7,593 bases of DNA, taken from assembly GCA_027625355.1 (NCBI GenBank), contig JAQBWI010000045.1:1-7593 (forward strand). The letters are read 5' to 3'. Both the position numbers and the translations under genes were made by a program. Source of the DNA: Pseudomonadota bacterium. Lineage in GTDB: Bacteria; Pseudomonadota; Alphaproteobacteria; HIMB59; GCA-002718135. The notes beneath the pieces are model-generated. The model saw nothing but the letters and a program-made list of their open reading frames with translations, searched no databases and was not told the origin of the DNA. This document shows positions 1 through 6,482 of the stretch, piece by piece; the first letter of the stretch is position 1, and the number at the start of each line of letters is the position of its first letter.

Positions 1-18
1 AATACTGAGGTCAGTGTT
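1..18. promoter_or_regulatory. Imperfect 18-bp palindrome upstream of amt
   Basis: The arms AATACTGA and TCAGTGTT flank a GG centre and match at all positions except one G-T wobble. It could be an operator for amt, whose start codon lies 26 bases further on, or the hairpin of a terminator for a gene to the left. A short AT-rich stretch follows, but there is no clean T-run. It does not resemble the NtrC consensus TGCACC-N5-GGTGCA. It sits at the window edge, so its full extent cannot be seen. Confidence 0.3.
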
Positions 19-32
19 AATTAAATTTTAAC

Positions 33-39
33 GGAAGGG
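33..39 (+). promoter_or_regulatory. Ribosome binding site of amt
   Basis: GGAAGGG lies five bases before the ATG at 45. It supports that start, which also gives the protein a proper signal peptide. Confidence 0.6.
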
Positions 40-44
40 TATTT

Positions 45-1331
45 ATGGCCAACAAAATCTTTTATTTTATAGGTTTTTTAATTAGCTCATCATTAATAAG
101 CTCAAGCGTCTATGCTGCAGTTGATATAGAAGTAGCATATATTTTTAATACATTTTCATTTTTAGTTTGTGCTTTTCTCGTCATGTGGATGGCTGCAGGT
201 TTTTGTATGCTTGAATCAGGTTTAGTTACAACTAAAAGTGTTTCAACTATCGCAGCTAAAAATATTGGCAAATTTGCAATCGTCAGTGTGATGTTTTATT
301 TAGTCGGTTATAACTTAGGGTACGGAGATGCTGATAATCCGTATTTTGGATCTTTTGAAATTTGGAGAGACAATTCTAGTTTAGAAACAGGTTACTCAGA
401 TTATTCAGATTGGCTATTTCAAACATTATTTGTTTGTGCAACATGTTCTATTGTTTCTGGTGCAGTAGCAGAAAGAATAAAAATTTGGCCATTTTTTATA
501 TTCTCTGCAATTCTTGGTGGTTTTATTTATCCGATTCAGATGAGTTGGGAATGGGGTGGTGGATGGCTTGACTCTCTAGGCTTTGCAGATTTTGCAGGCT
601 CTACCCTTGTCCATGCTTGTGGTGGAGCAGCAGCTCTTGCTGGAGTAATGATATTAGGCCCACGTTTAGGAAGATTTACTGATGATGGTAGTCCTCAAAA
701 TATGGCTCCCTTCGCAGCTTCCTCAATACCATTAGTAACTTTAGGAACATTTATCTTATGGATGGGATGGTATGGATTTAATGGAGGATCTCAATTAGCC
801 TTAGGTTCATTTGAGGACTCAACAGCAATGTCTCGAATATTTATGAATACTCAACTTGCAGCATGTGGAGGTTGTATCGCTGGTGCAGTAATAACAAGAA
901 TATTAGGAGGCAAAACAGATATTATAATGATGCTGAATGGTGCATTAGCTGGTTTAGTATCAATAACAGCTGAACCATTAATGCCAAGCCCTATGCTGTC
1001 TATAGTGATTGGAGCCATAGGTGGTGTAATAATGTATTTCGGTACAAATTTTCTAGAAAAAATGAAATTAGATGATGTAGTGGGAGCAATTCCTGTTCAT
1101 ATGTTTGCTGGAATTTTTGGAACATTGATTGTTCCAATTAGCAATCCAGATACTTCATTTGGAATCCAACTTCTAGGTGTGGGTTCAGTTTGTGTATTTG
1201 TATTTGTAATTTCATACATCTGCTTCAGCATAATTAAATCTACTATAGGCTTAAGAATTAGTAATGAGGCTGAAAAACTAGGAACTGATAAAGCAGAGGT
1301 AGGTGTAATGGCTTACTCAATTAGAGATTAA
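45..1331 (+). CDS. amt: Ammonium transporter, Amt/MEP/Rh family
   Basis: Inner-membrane trimeric channel for ammonium uptake. The 428-residue product begins with a signal peptide (hydrophobic run 5-20, likely cut after Ser-Val-Tyr-Ala24), as in E. coli AmtB, and continues with about eleven membrane segments. Pore residues can be placed by motif alignment to AmtB: Trp170 (W148) before GGG, Asp182 (D160) in DFAGSTLVH, first pore His190 (H168), Phe245 and Ser249 (F215, S219) in GWYGFNGGS, and second pore His352 (H318) in IPVHMFAG. The channel should therefore be functional. The extracellular loop at about 92-120 is longer than in AmtB. The cytoplasmic tail (about 401-424) keeps the Gly-Leu-Arg...Ala-Tyr pattern through which PII proteins act on this family. 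No glnK/glnB gene lies downstream, unlike in E. coli; upstream is not visible. Substrate and family are secure; regulation by PII is inferred. Confidence 0.97.
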   Translation: MANKIFYFIGFLISSSLISSSVYAAVDIEVAYIFNTFSFLVCAFLVMWMAAGFCMLESGLVTTKSVSTIAAKNIGKFAIVSVMFYLVGYNLGYGDADNPYFGSFEIWRDNSSLETGYSDYSDWLFQTLFVCATCSIVSGAVAERIKIWPFFIFSAILGGFIYPIQMSWEWGGGWLDSLGFADFAGSTLVHACGGAAALAGVMILGPRLGRFTDDGSPQNMAPFAASSIPLVTLGTFILWMGWYGFNGGSQLALGSFEDSTAMSRIFMNTQLAACGGCIAGAVITRILGGKTDIIMMLNGALAGLVSITAEPLMPSPMLSIVIGAIGGVIMYFGTNFLEKMKLDDVVGAIPVHMFAGIFGTLIVPISNPDTSFGIQLLGVGSVCVFVFVISYICFSIIKSTIGLRISNEAEKLGTDKAEVGVMAYSIRD

Positions 1332-1350
1332 TTATTTTTAGACTATTTAC

Positions 1351-1377
1351 ATAGAGAGAGGCTTTGCCTCTTTCTAT
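1351..1377 (+). promoter_or_regulatory. 12-bp stem-loop after amt
   Basis: ATAGAGAGAGGC (1351-1362) pairs with GCCTCTTTCTAT (1366-1377) across a TTT loop. Eleven pairs are Watson-Crick and one is G-U in the plus-strand RNA. No U-tract follows; the next bases are AGAATTAGGAGG, the ribosome binding site of the next ORF. It is thus not a classical intrinsic terminator. It may protect the amt mRNA 3' end or attenuate expression of the small downstream ORF. Confidence 0.6.
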
Positions 1378-1383
1378 AGAATT

Positions 1384-1389
1384 AGGAGG
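1384..1389 (+). promoter_or_regulatory. Perfect Shine-Dalgarno AGGAGG before the small ORF
   Basis: AGGAGG ends three bases before the ATG at 1393. The match is perfect and stands out in this window, where several genes have no recognisable site, but the spacing is shorter than the usual 5-9 bases. It is the main reason to take the small ORF seriously. Confidence 0.5.
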
Positions 1390-1392
1390 AAT

Positions 1393-1584
1393 ATGAAGAC
1401 ATTATTTATTATAGCTAAAAAAAAATACACTTTAAAGTACGAAAGAAAGATGCCAGAAAAAGAAGTTTTAAAAATGAAATCCTTTATCACAAATAAAGGA
1501 GATAAACTTATTAAAACTGATAAATTTAAAATTAAAAAAATTTCTGAAAATGAAAGAGAAAGAATATTTGAAATAATTCTTTAA
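1393..1584 (+). CDS. Small lysine-rich protein, unknown function
   Basis: I do not recognise this 63-residue product. It holds 16 Lys and 3 Arg against 9 acidic residues, with no Cys, Trp or His, no signal peptide and no membrane segment, so it would be a basic cytoplasmic protein. Alternating hydrophobic and charged residues at 2-17 and 38-50 suggest beta strands; the end (51-63) could be a short helix or strand. For it being real: a perfect AGGAGG just upstream, same strand as amt with a 61-base gap, and filling exactly the space up to the yqgE stop. Against: short spacing, lysine richness of the kind random AT-rich ORFs show, and no family match I can name. Cotranscription with amt would make a regulator of the channel conceivable, but that is speculation. 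Confidence 0.45.
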   Translation: MKTLFIIAKKKYTLKYERKMPEKEVLKMKSFITNKGDKLIKTDKFKIKKISENERERIFEIIL

Positions 1585-2136
1585 TTAAGCTCTACCTGAA
1601 TATTGAGAGAGTTTATTTGGGTCAACTCCAAGTAAGCCATAAGCCTTAATCCACTTGTTTGTTACCTCTTCATCAAATAAGAAAGTAGAGTCTGCTGAAA
1701 GAGTCATCCAGCTATTAGCTAAAATCTCCTTTTCAATTTGGCCAGGCCCCCAACCAGCATAACCTAAAGCAAGAATACTATTTTTAGGCCCTTTTCCTTT
1801 TGAAAGGTCTTCAAAAAATTCAGATGTGCTTGTAAGCGCTACGCCCTTGTCAATTGATAATGTTTCTTTTTGAATTACTTCGTCAGAGTGAAGAACAAAA
1901 CCTCTTCCACTTTCTACTGGACCACCATACCTGACATATAGTTTTTTACTTCCAAGAGGCTTGTCAATCCCTAGTTGTTCTAATAAATCTGGATATAACT
2001 CATAATCAATTTTTTTATTAATAATGATACCCATCGCACCCTCTGATGAATGAGCGCACATATAAATCACTGTTTTATAAAACCGCTCGTCTTGTAAGGA
2101 AGGCATCGAAATTAATAGTTTTCCAGTTAAATTCAT
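1585..2136 (-). CDS. yqgE: YqgE/AlgH family protein (DUF179)
   Basis: A 183-residue cytoplasmic protein, full length for the family. Its biochemical function is unsettled; the Pseudomonas member AlgH was named for an effect on alginate genes. Family hallmarks in order: LTGKLLISMP (3-12), ERFYKTVIYMCAHSSEGAMG (17-36), GGPVESGRGFVLHS (71-84), LGYAGWGPGQIEKE (124-137), and the closing Ser-Gly-Arg-Ala typical of alphaproteobacterial members. The ATG at 2136 is fixed by the conserved N-terminal LTGKLLISMP. No Shine-Dalgarno precedes it; a -10-like TATATA ends five bases upstream, so the message may be leaderless. Its stop codon touches that of the small ORF on the other strand. It diverges from dsbD; from memory, yqgE beside a DsbD-type gene and a peroxiredoxin recurs in alphaproteobacteria. 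Confidence 0.97.
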   Translation of the reverse strand: MNLTGKLLISMPSLQDERFYKTVIYMCAHSSEGAMGIIINKKIDYELYPDLLEQLGIDKPLGSKKLYVRYGGPVESGRGFVLHSDEVIQKETLSIDKGVALTSTSEFFEDLSKGKGPKNSILALGYAGWGPGQIEKEILANSWMTLSADSTFLFDEEVTNKWIKAYGLLGVDPNKLSQYSGRA

Positions 2137-2141
2137 AATTA

Positions 2142-2171
2142 TATATATTCGTATTATTTATAGTATTTCAA
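2142..2171 (-). promoter_or_regulatory. Candidate promoter of yqgE
   Basis: Read on the minus strand, TTGAAA (2171-2166) resembles the -35 consensus at five of six bases. It is followed after 18 bases by TATATA (2147-2142). Transcription would begin at or next to the yqgE ATG. The region is so AT-rich that -10-like boxes are expected by chance, so this is tentative. Confidence 0.35.
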
Positions 2172-2189
2172 TAGCGTATTACTATATAT

Positions 2190-2195
2190 TACAAT
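2190..2195 (+). promoter_or_regulatory. Candidate -10 box for dsbD
   Basis: TACAAT differs from TATAAT at one base and ends ten bases before the ATG at 2206, implying a leader of only a few bases. The best partner at -35, TTTCAA (2166-2171, 18-base spacer), matches only three of six positions. TATATT at 2185-2190 is an alternative -10. Confidence 0.25.
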
Positions 2196-2205
2196 AGTAA
2201 TTTTG

Positions 2206-4257
2206 ATGAACATTTTGACTAATTATTTCAAGCTTTTTATTTACACTTTCCTTTTTATTACAGTTTCTTCATACAGTACTGCTATCTCAAGTGATTGGTC
2301 AGTAAGCGAAACATCGAAATTAAGACTAATTTCACCCTTTTCTCAAAATGATAGACAAAATCTCTTAATTGGCCTTGAATATGAGATGGAACCAGGTTGG
2401 AAAACATATTGGAAGTCACCAGGTGATGGAGGGTTTGCTCAATCACTTTCTTGGGAAAATTCAACAAATGTTAAAAATGTTAATATTCTATGGCCTACTC
2501 CAATTGAGTTTGAAATATTAGGATTAACTTCTCTTGGATATCAAAATAATGTTATCTTTCCTCTTGAGATAGAGTTGGAAGATGAATTAAAAAATACTTT
2601 TTTAAATTTGCATGTAAATTTTTTAATTTGTAAAGAGGTATGTATTCCAGGAGATGCAACACTTTTTTTAGAAATACCATCTGGAGAAAAAAAATTAACT
2701 GATAATTATTTTAATTTAGAAAAAGCATTATCATTACTACCTGAAGAAGATTTTAATAGTTCTTATATAAAGGAAATAAGCCTTAAAACTTTTAGTGATG
2801 ATCAAAGTTCTACATTACAATTAGAATTTAAGTCTGATAAAGTTTTTTATAAGCCTAAAATATTTCTTCATTCCCCATTTGGTTTACCAGTAATAAAAAA
2901 TTCAATTAGCTATTCTAATGATAATAAAAGAATAACGACAAATTTTATTTTTGAAAAAAATCTTATCTCAGAGAAAAAATTTCCTCTTGAAATCATTATA
3001 AAAGATAAAAATCATAATTTTAAGCAAGTACTAGATGTGCAAATGCAGGATCAATCTTTAAATTTAGATACAAACCGTACTTATGTTTATTATATATTTA
3101 TATCACTAATCGCAGGTTTAATTTTAAATGTTATGCCTTGTGTATTTCCGGTTCTCTCAATAAAGTTGATGTCAGTTTTTTCATCTGAAAAACATAATAC
3201 TAGAGTCAGTTTTATAATCACTGCTCTAGGAATTATAACTTCTTTTGTTCTTTTAGGATTAATATTTTTTTTATTACAGTATTTTAACATGTCGATTGCA
3301 TGGGGTATGCAGTTTCAAAATTCCTATTTTTTAATTTTTATTACCTTGGTAATGTTTTTATTTATGATGAATATGTTTGGCCAATTTGAAATTATTCTTC
3401 CATCCAAATTAAATAATTTAAGTATTTTAGATAATACCAATAACAAACATCTAAAAAATTTCTTTAATGGTTTCTTTGCAACACTCATGGCAACCCCATG
3501 TTCTGCGCCTTTTGTGGGTACAGCTATTACAGCAGCATTTACTCAATCTTATGTAATCGGAATTAGTATTTTTTTATTTATGGGTATTGGTATGAGCCTA
3601 CCATATTTGCTCATTGCTTCTTTTCCAAAATTAATTAATTTTTTACCTAAACCTGGTAAATGGATGGTGTACATAAAATATATTCTAGGTTTTTTATTAT
3701 TAGCTACAGTTTTGTGGTTATTAAATATTTTATCTAATTTTTTTAATACTTATTTTTTAATTGCATTAATCATATTTTTTTTAGTTTTATCATACAGAAA
3801 GCAAATACCTTTTGGGAGAAACATAATTACAATTTTAGCCTTGTTTACAATTTTTTCTCTATCTTCGTTTAAAGTTTTTCAGCATAATATAATTATAGAT
3901 AATGAAAAAGATTGGTTAAATTTTTTTGATGTTGAGATAGATCAGCTTATTAATAATAAACAGTTAGTTTTTTTAGATATTACTGCAGATTGGTGTGCTA
4001 CTTGTCAGTTTAATAAATTAAATGTTCTTAATTCTGATAAAGTTATTCAATTGTTCAAAGACAACAAAGTCACGCTAGTAAAAGCAGATTGGACAAGACC
4101 TAATCCAAAAATAAATACTTTTTTAGAAAAATATGATCGATTTGGTATTCCTTTTAATGCTTTCTTTTCTAATAATTTTCCTGAAGGACTTTTGTTATCT
4201 GAGTTGCTTTCTGAAAAAGAAATAGTAAACGTAATAAATAAAATAAATAATGAATAA
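2206..4257 (+). CDS. dsbD: Thiol:disulfide interchange protein, DsbD/ScsB type
   Basis: Inner-membrane reductase that carries electrons from cytoplasmic thioredoxin to envelope thiol proteins. Numbering from the ATG at 2206 (683 residues): signal sequence 1-26; periplasmic N-domain about 30-280 with the redox pair Cys142-Lys-Glu-Val-Cys146 followed by IPG; membrane domain about 290-555 with some eight segments and the paired transport cysteines Cys312 (MPCVFPVL) and Cys432 (ATPCSAPF); then a thioredoxin-like C-domain about 565-683 with Trp-Cys597-Ala-Thr-Cys600 and cis-Pro649 in GIP. All six catalytic cysteines are present. The C-x3-C spacing and IPG match the ScsB-like subgroup common in alphaproteobacteria, rather than E. 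coli DsbD. A TTG at 2203 directly precedes the ATG and could also start translation; neither has a Shine-Dalgarno. The 3' end overlaps the peroxiredoxin gene. It is strikingly AT-rich: 5 G/C of 60 at 3721-3780. Confidence 0.95.
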   Translation: MNILTNYFKLFIYTFLFITVSSYSTAISSDWSVSETSKLRLISPFSQNDRQNLLIGLEYEMEPGWKTYWKSPGDGGFAQSLSWENSTNVKNVNILWPTPIEFEILGLTSLGYQNNVIFPLEIELEDELKNTFLNLHVNFLICKEVCIPGDATLFLEIPSGEKKLTDNYFNLEKALSLLPEEDFNSSYIKEISLKTFSDDQSSTLQLEFKSDKVFYKPKIFLHSPFGLPVIKNSISYSNDNKRITTNFIFEKNLISEKKFPLEIIIKDKNHNFKQVLDVQMQDQSLNLDTNRTYVYYIFISLIAGLILNVMPCVFPVLSIKLMSVFSSEKHNTRVSFIITALGIITSFVLLGLIFFLLQYFNMSIAWGMQFQNSYFLIFITLVMFLFMMNMFGQFEIILPSKLNNLSILDNTNNKHLKNFFNGFFATLMATPCSAPFVGTAITAAFTQSYVIGISIFLFMGIGMSLPYLLIASFPKLINFLPKPGKWMVYIKYILGFLLLATVLWLLNILSNFFNTYFLIALIIFFLVLSYRKQIPFGRNIITILALFTIFSLSSFKVFQHNIIIDNEKDWLNFFDVEIDQLINNKQLVFLDITADWCATCQFNKLNVLNSDKVIQLFKDNKVTLVKADWTRPNPKINTFLEKYDRFGIPFNAFFSNNFPEGLLLSELLSEKEIVNVINKINNE

Positions 4258-4720
4258 AATAATTCCTTCAATCAAAGTCCCAATAATACAAAAAAGTATT
4301 GTATCAAAAGTAATTCTTTCTGATGAATTAAAAAATAAAAAAATTATCATATTTGGGGTGCCTGGCGCTTTCACACCAACATGCTCTGAAAAACATATGC
4401 CAAGTTACATAAAATTACATAATGAGTTTTTTGCTAAAGGTGTAGATGATATTTATTGTTTATCGGTAAATGATGAATACGTGATGCAAGCATGGCTATT
4501 AAGTTACACTGAAGGGGATAAAATAATAGGTATTGCTGATGGTAATGGGGAAGTTAGTAAAAATCTTAACTTATTAGTAGATAAAAGTGCAAATTTTATG
4601 GGTATGAGGTGCACAAGATTTGCTATGATTGTTCAAGATAATAATATTGAAGAGCTTCTAACAGAGACGCCTGGTGAATATAAAAAAACTTCAGCAGAAA
4701 ATTTATTAACCAAAATTTAA
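4250..4720 (+). CDS. Peroxiredoxin, Prx5-like (AhpC/TSA superfamily)
   Basis: Thiol peroxidase that reduces hydrogen peroxide and organic hydroperoxides. The 156-residue product has the Prx5 active-site motif PGAFTPTCS with Pro38, Thr42 and peroxidatic Cys45, and the supporting Arg123 in TRFAM, equivalent to Arg127 of human PRDX5. The C-terminal resolving cysteine of human PRDX5 (C151) is absent; Cys70 in CLSVND matches its C72, and Cys121 is extra. It is therefore probably a 1-Cys enzyme recycled by glutathione/glutaredoxin or thioredoxin. It has no signal peptide, and an in-frame stop at 4244-4246, two codons before the ATG, rules out a longer N-terminus, so it should be cytoplasmic. Start and dsbD stop overlap as ATGAATAA with no Shine-Dalgarno, pointing to translational coupling. 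Only five bases separate its stop from that of the convergent permease gene. Confidence 0.95.
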   Translation: MNKIIPSIKVPIIQKSIVSKVILSDELKNKKIIIFGVPGAFTPTCSEKHMPSYIKLHNEFFAKGVDDIYCLSVNDEYVMQAWLLSYTEGDKIIGIADGNGEVSKNLNLLVDKSANFMGMRCTRFAMIVQDNNIEELLTETPGEYKKTSAENLLTKI

Positions 4721-4725
4721 AAATA

Positions 4726-5703
4726 TTAAGTTTTTTTACGCTGTATTAGTGCATAAATTGTAACAGCCGAAGTAATCATTAATCCATTTATAAATTGGAC
4801 ATAAAAACCAGATAAACCTAAAGCGACAATACCAGACTCAAGAGAGCCAATTATAAGGACGCCAATGAAGGTTCCAAATATTGTTCCTTTTCCACCAAAT
4901 ACTGATGTGCCTCCAACAAAAACAGCAGCAAGTGTAGTAAGCATTAATCCAGATCCCTGTGTTGGCCAGAAGTAAAGCATTTCATACATTGTAAATATGC
5001 CTGCAAATGCAGAGAAAAAACCTAATTGAACAAAGGCAATGATTTTAACATTATCTACATTAATACCCATCATTTGAGAGCTAGCTTTATTATCGCCAAC
5101 AAAATGAATATGATTTCCAAATTTGTGATAACGATAAACCCATTGCATTAATCCTGTTAAAACAATAAACCAAATGAATTGAGCAGGAATTTTGTTAAAT
5201 AGTTTTTCTACAAATAAAGTATGATGCCATGTTCCGTCCGCAACATCCACTATTGCAACACCACTACCCTGAGAGATTACATTAACGAGACCTCTCCAAA
5301 AAAATAATGTACCTATAGTAGCAACAATTGATGGTATTCCAATTTTCGTTACAAGCAGTCCGTTTATTAGGCCTGCAAACATACCTAAAGCCGTTGCGAG
5401 AGCAAAAGCAATAAAAAAGTTTCCATCCGTTGCCGTTAATACCATGCCAAAAGTTAATGATGTAATTCCAACAATAGAAGGAAATGATAAATCGATTTCA
5501 CCAAGTGTAACTACAAATGTAGCAGAAATAGCAATAATACCAAAAAAAGGCATGGATTGCATAAAAGCTCTGTAAATAGGAAATCTTGTGAAAACATGAG
5601 GAGCACCTAAGAAATAGATAAGAAAAAGAACAACAGCTATTATTGTTATACTTATTTCTAGTCGGTGTGTTTTTATAAAATAACTATTTAAAAAATTATT
5701 CAT
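4726..5703 (-). CDS. ABC transporter permease, CUT2/ribose-type (RbsC/FrcC-like)
   Basis: Membrane channel subunit of a solute importer, expected to work as a homodimer. The 325 residues contain about eight to ten hydrophobic segments from residue 17 on. RbsC-family landmarks: GEIDLSFPSIVG (68-79, the GGIDLS motif of relatives), GLINGLLVTKIGIPSIVATIGT (111-132), the cytoplasmic coupling region VGDNKASSQMMGINVDNVKI (202-221) that docks on the ATPase, and VFVGGTSVFGGKGTIFGTFIG (261-281). The start is supported by GAGG (5712-5709) five bases upstream, inside the last codons of the ATPase gene, whose TAA directly abuts this ATG. It is the last gene of the importer operon visible here. The family handles pentoses, hexoses, polyols and related compounds; nothing here fixes the substrate. 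Confidence 0.95.
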   Translation of the reverse strand: MNNFLNSYFIKTHRLEISITIIAVVLFLIYFLGAPHVFTRFPIYRAFMQSMPFFGIIAISATFVVTLGEIDLSFPSIVGITSLTFGMVLTATDGNFFIAFALATALGMFAGLINGLLVTKIGIPSIVATIGTLFFWRGLVNVISQGSGVAIVDVADGTWHHTLFVEKLFNKIPAQFIWFIVLTGLMQWVYRYHKFGNHIHFVGDNKASSQMMGINVDNVKIIAFVQLGFFSAFAGIFTMYEMLYFWPTQGSGLMLTTLAAVFVGGTSVFGGKGTIFGTFIGVLIIGSLESGIVALGLSGFYVQFINGLMITSAVTIYALIQRKKT

Positions 5704-6471
5704 TTACGCCTCTACTTTTATTTTCCCAGATTCATGCAACTGTATCATTTTTTGAACTAGTGCTTCACGTGATATTTCATCTTTATTAAATTCTTCGACA
5801 ACTTCTCCTCTATCTAGTATTATAAAACGATCTGCTGCTCCATAAACATGAATGATATTATGATCTATAAAAATTGCTGATTTATTTTTTTTCTTTAACC
5901 CTTTAACAAAGTTTAAAACTTTTTCTGTTTCTTGAATAGATAAACCCATTGTTGGCTCATCTAGAACAATTAGGTCAGAGTCAAAATACAAAGATCTACC
6001 AAATGCTACTCCTTGTTTTTCACCTCCAGATAAACCCATAACAGTAGAGTCAACAGTAATAGCTTTAGAGGTAAAGCCAATATAATCTCGTAAAATCTTT
6101 TCTGCTTCTTTTCTCTGTTTTTTTATATCCAAAAAACCAAGTGAGTTAGTAATTTCTCTTCCAGCGAAAATATTTCGCCATAATTCTTGTTGGTCACAAA
6201 GCGCTCTTTCTTGATATACAGCTTCAATCCCCATTTTTCTTGATTGAGCAACTGATTTCATTACAACTTCTTCACTCTTAAAAAATACTTGACCAGAAGT
6301 AGGTCTATGGACACCAGTAATTACTTTAATAAGTGTTGATTTTCCAGCGCCGTTGTCTCCAATTAGAGCTACTACTTCACCCTTATTAATTTTAATATTT
6401 ACATCTTTAAGAACTTTAACGTTCCCAAAGTTTTTATAAATATTTTTTAATTGTAAAAGTTCTTCTGTCAT
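5704..6471 (-). CDS. ABC transporter ATP-binding protein, single-domain CUT2 type (FrcA-like)
   Basis: ATPase that powers the importer from the cytoplasmic face. With 255 residues it has one nucleotide-binding domain, like FrcA, not the two fused domains of RbsA/XylG, so it must dimerise. Motifs: Walker A GDNGAGKST (38-46), Q-loop Gln87, signature LSGGE (147-151), Walker B DLIVLDEPT (166-174) with catalytic Glu172, and switch His204 in IDHN. All catalytic residues are kept. Small departures from the usual pattern are the D-loop MGLS after DEPT, where relatives often have AALG/AALS, GVAFGRSL after the signature in place of AVAIARAL, and Asp in place of Ser before the switch His. No clear Shine-Dalgarno precedes the ATG; only AGAAAAAA lies between it and the stem-loop upstream. 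The gene sits between binding-protein and permease genes. Confidence 0.96.
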   Translation of the reverse strand: MTEELLQLKNIYKNFGNVKVLKDVNIKINKGEVVALIGDNGAGKSTLIKVITGVHRPTSGQVFFKSEEVVMKSVAQSRKMGIEAVYQERALCDQQELWRNIFAGREITNSLGFLDIKKQRKEAEKILRDYIGFTSKAITVDSTVMGLSGGEKQGVAFGRSLYFDSDLIVLDEPTMGLSIQETEKVLNFVKGLKKKNKSAIFIDHNIIHVYGAADRFIILDRGEVVEEFNKDEISREALVQKMIQLHESGKIKVEA

Positions 6472-6482
6472 TTTTTTCTAGA

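Noticed and set aside
2138..2143. Exact TATAAT on the minus strand one base before the yqgE ATG
   Set aside because: As a -10 box it would start RNA inside the coding region, after the conserved N-terminus. The overlapping TATATA one register upstream fits better.
2282..2467. 61-codon minus-strand ORF inside dsbD
   Set aside because: It is antisense to the well-supported N-domain of DsbD, with no ribosome binding site or recognisable product.
3090..3290. 66-codon minus-strand ORF inside dsbD
   Set aside because: It is a mirror of the membrane-domain coding sequence, including the MPCVFP motif, and has no independent support.
4047..4271. 74-codon minus-strand ORF with a hydrophobic N-terminus over the dsbD/peroxiredoxin junction
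   Set aside because: The signal-like start comes from AT-rich codons of the DsbD C-terminus read backwards. It overlaps two solid genes.
4719..4737. A-run and T-run at the convergent 3' ends as a terminator
   Set aside because: Only A-T pairs could form a stem, and the seven Ts encode the Lys-Lys near the permease C-terminus. It is too weak to call.
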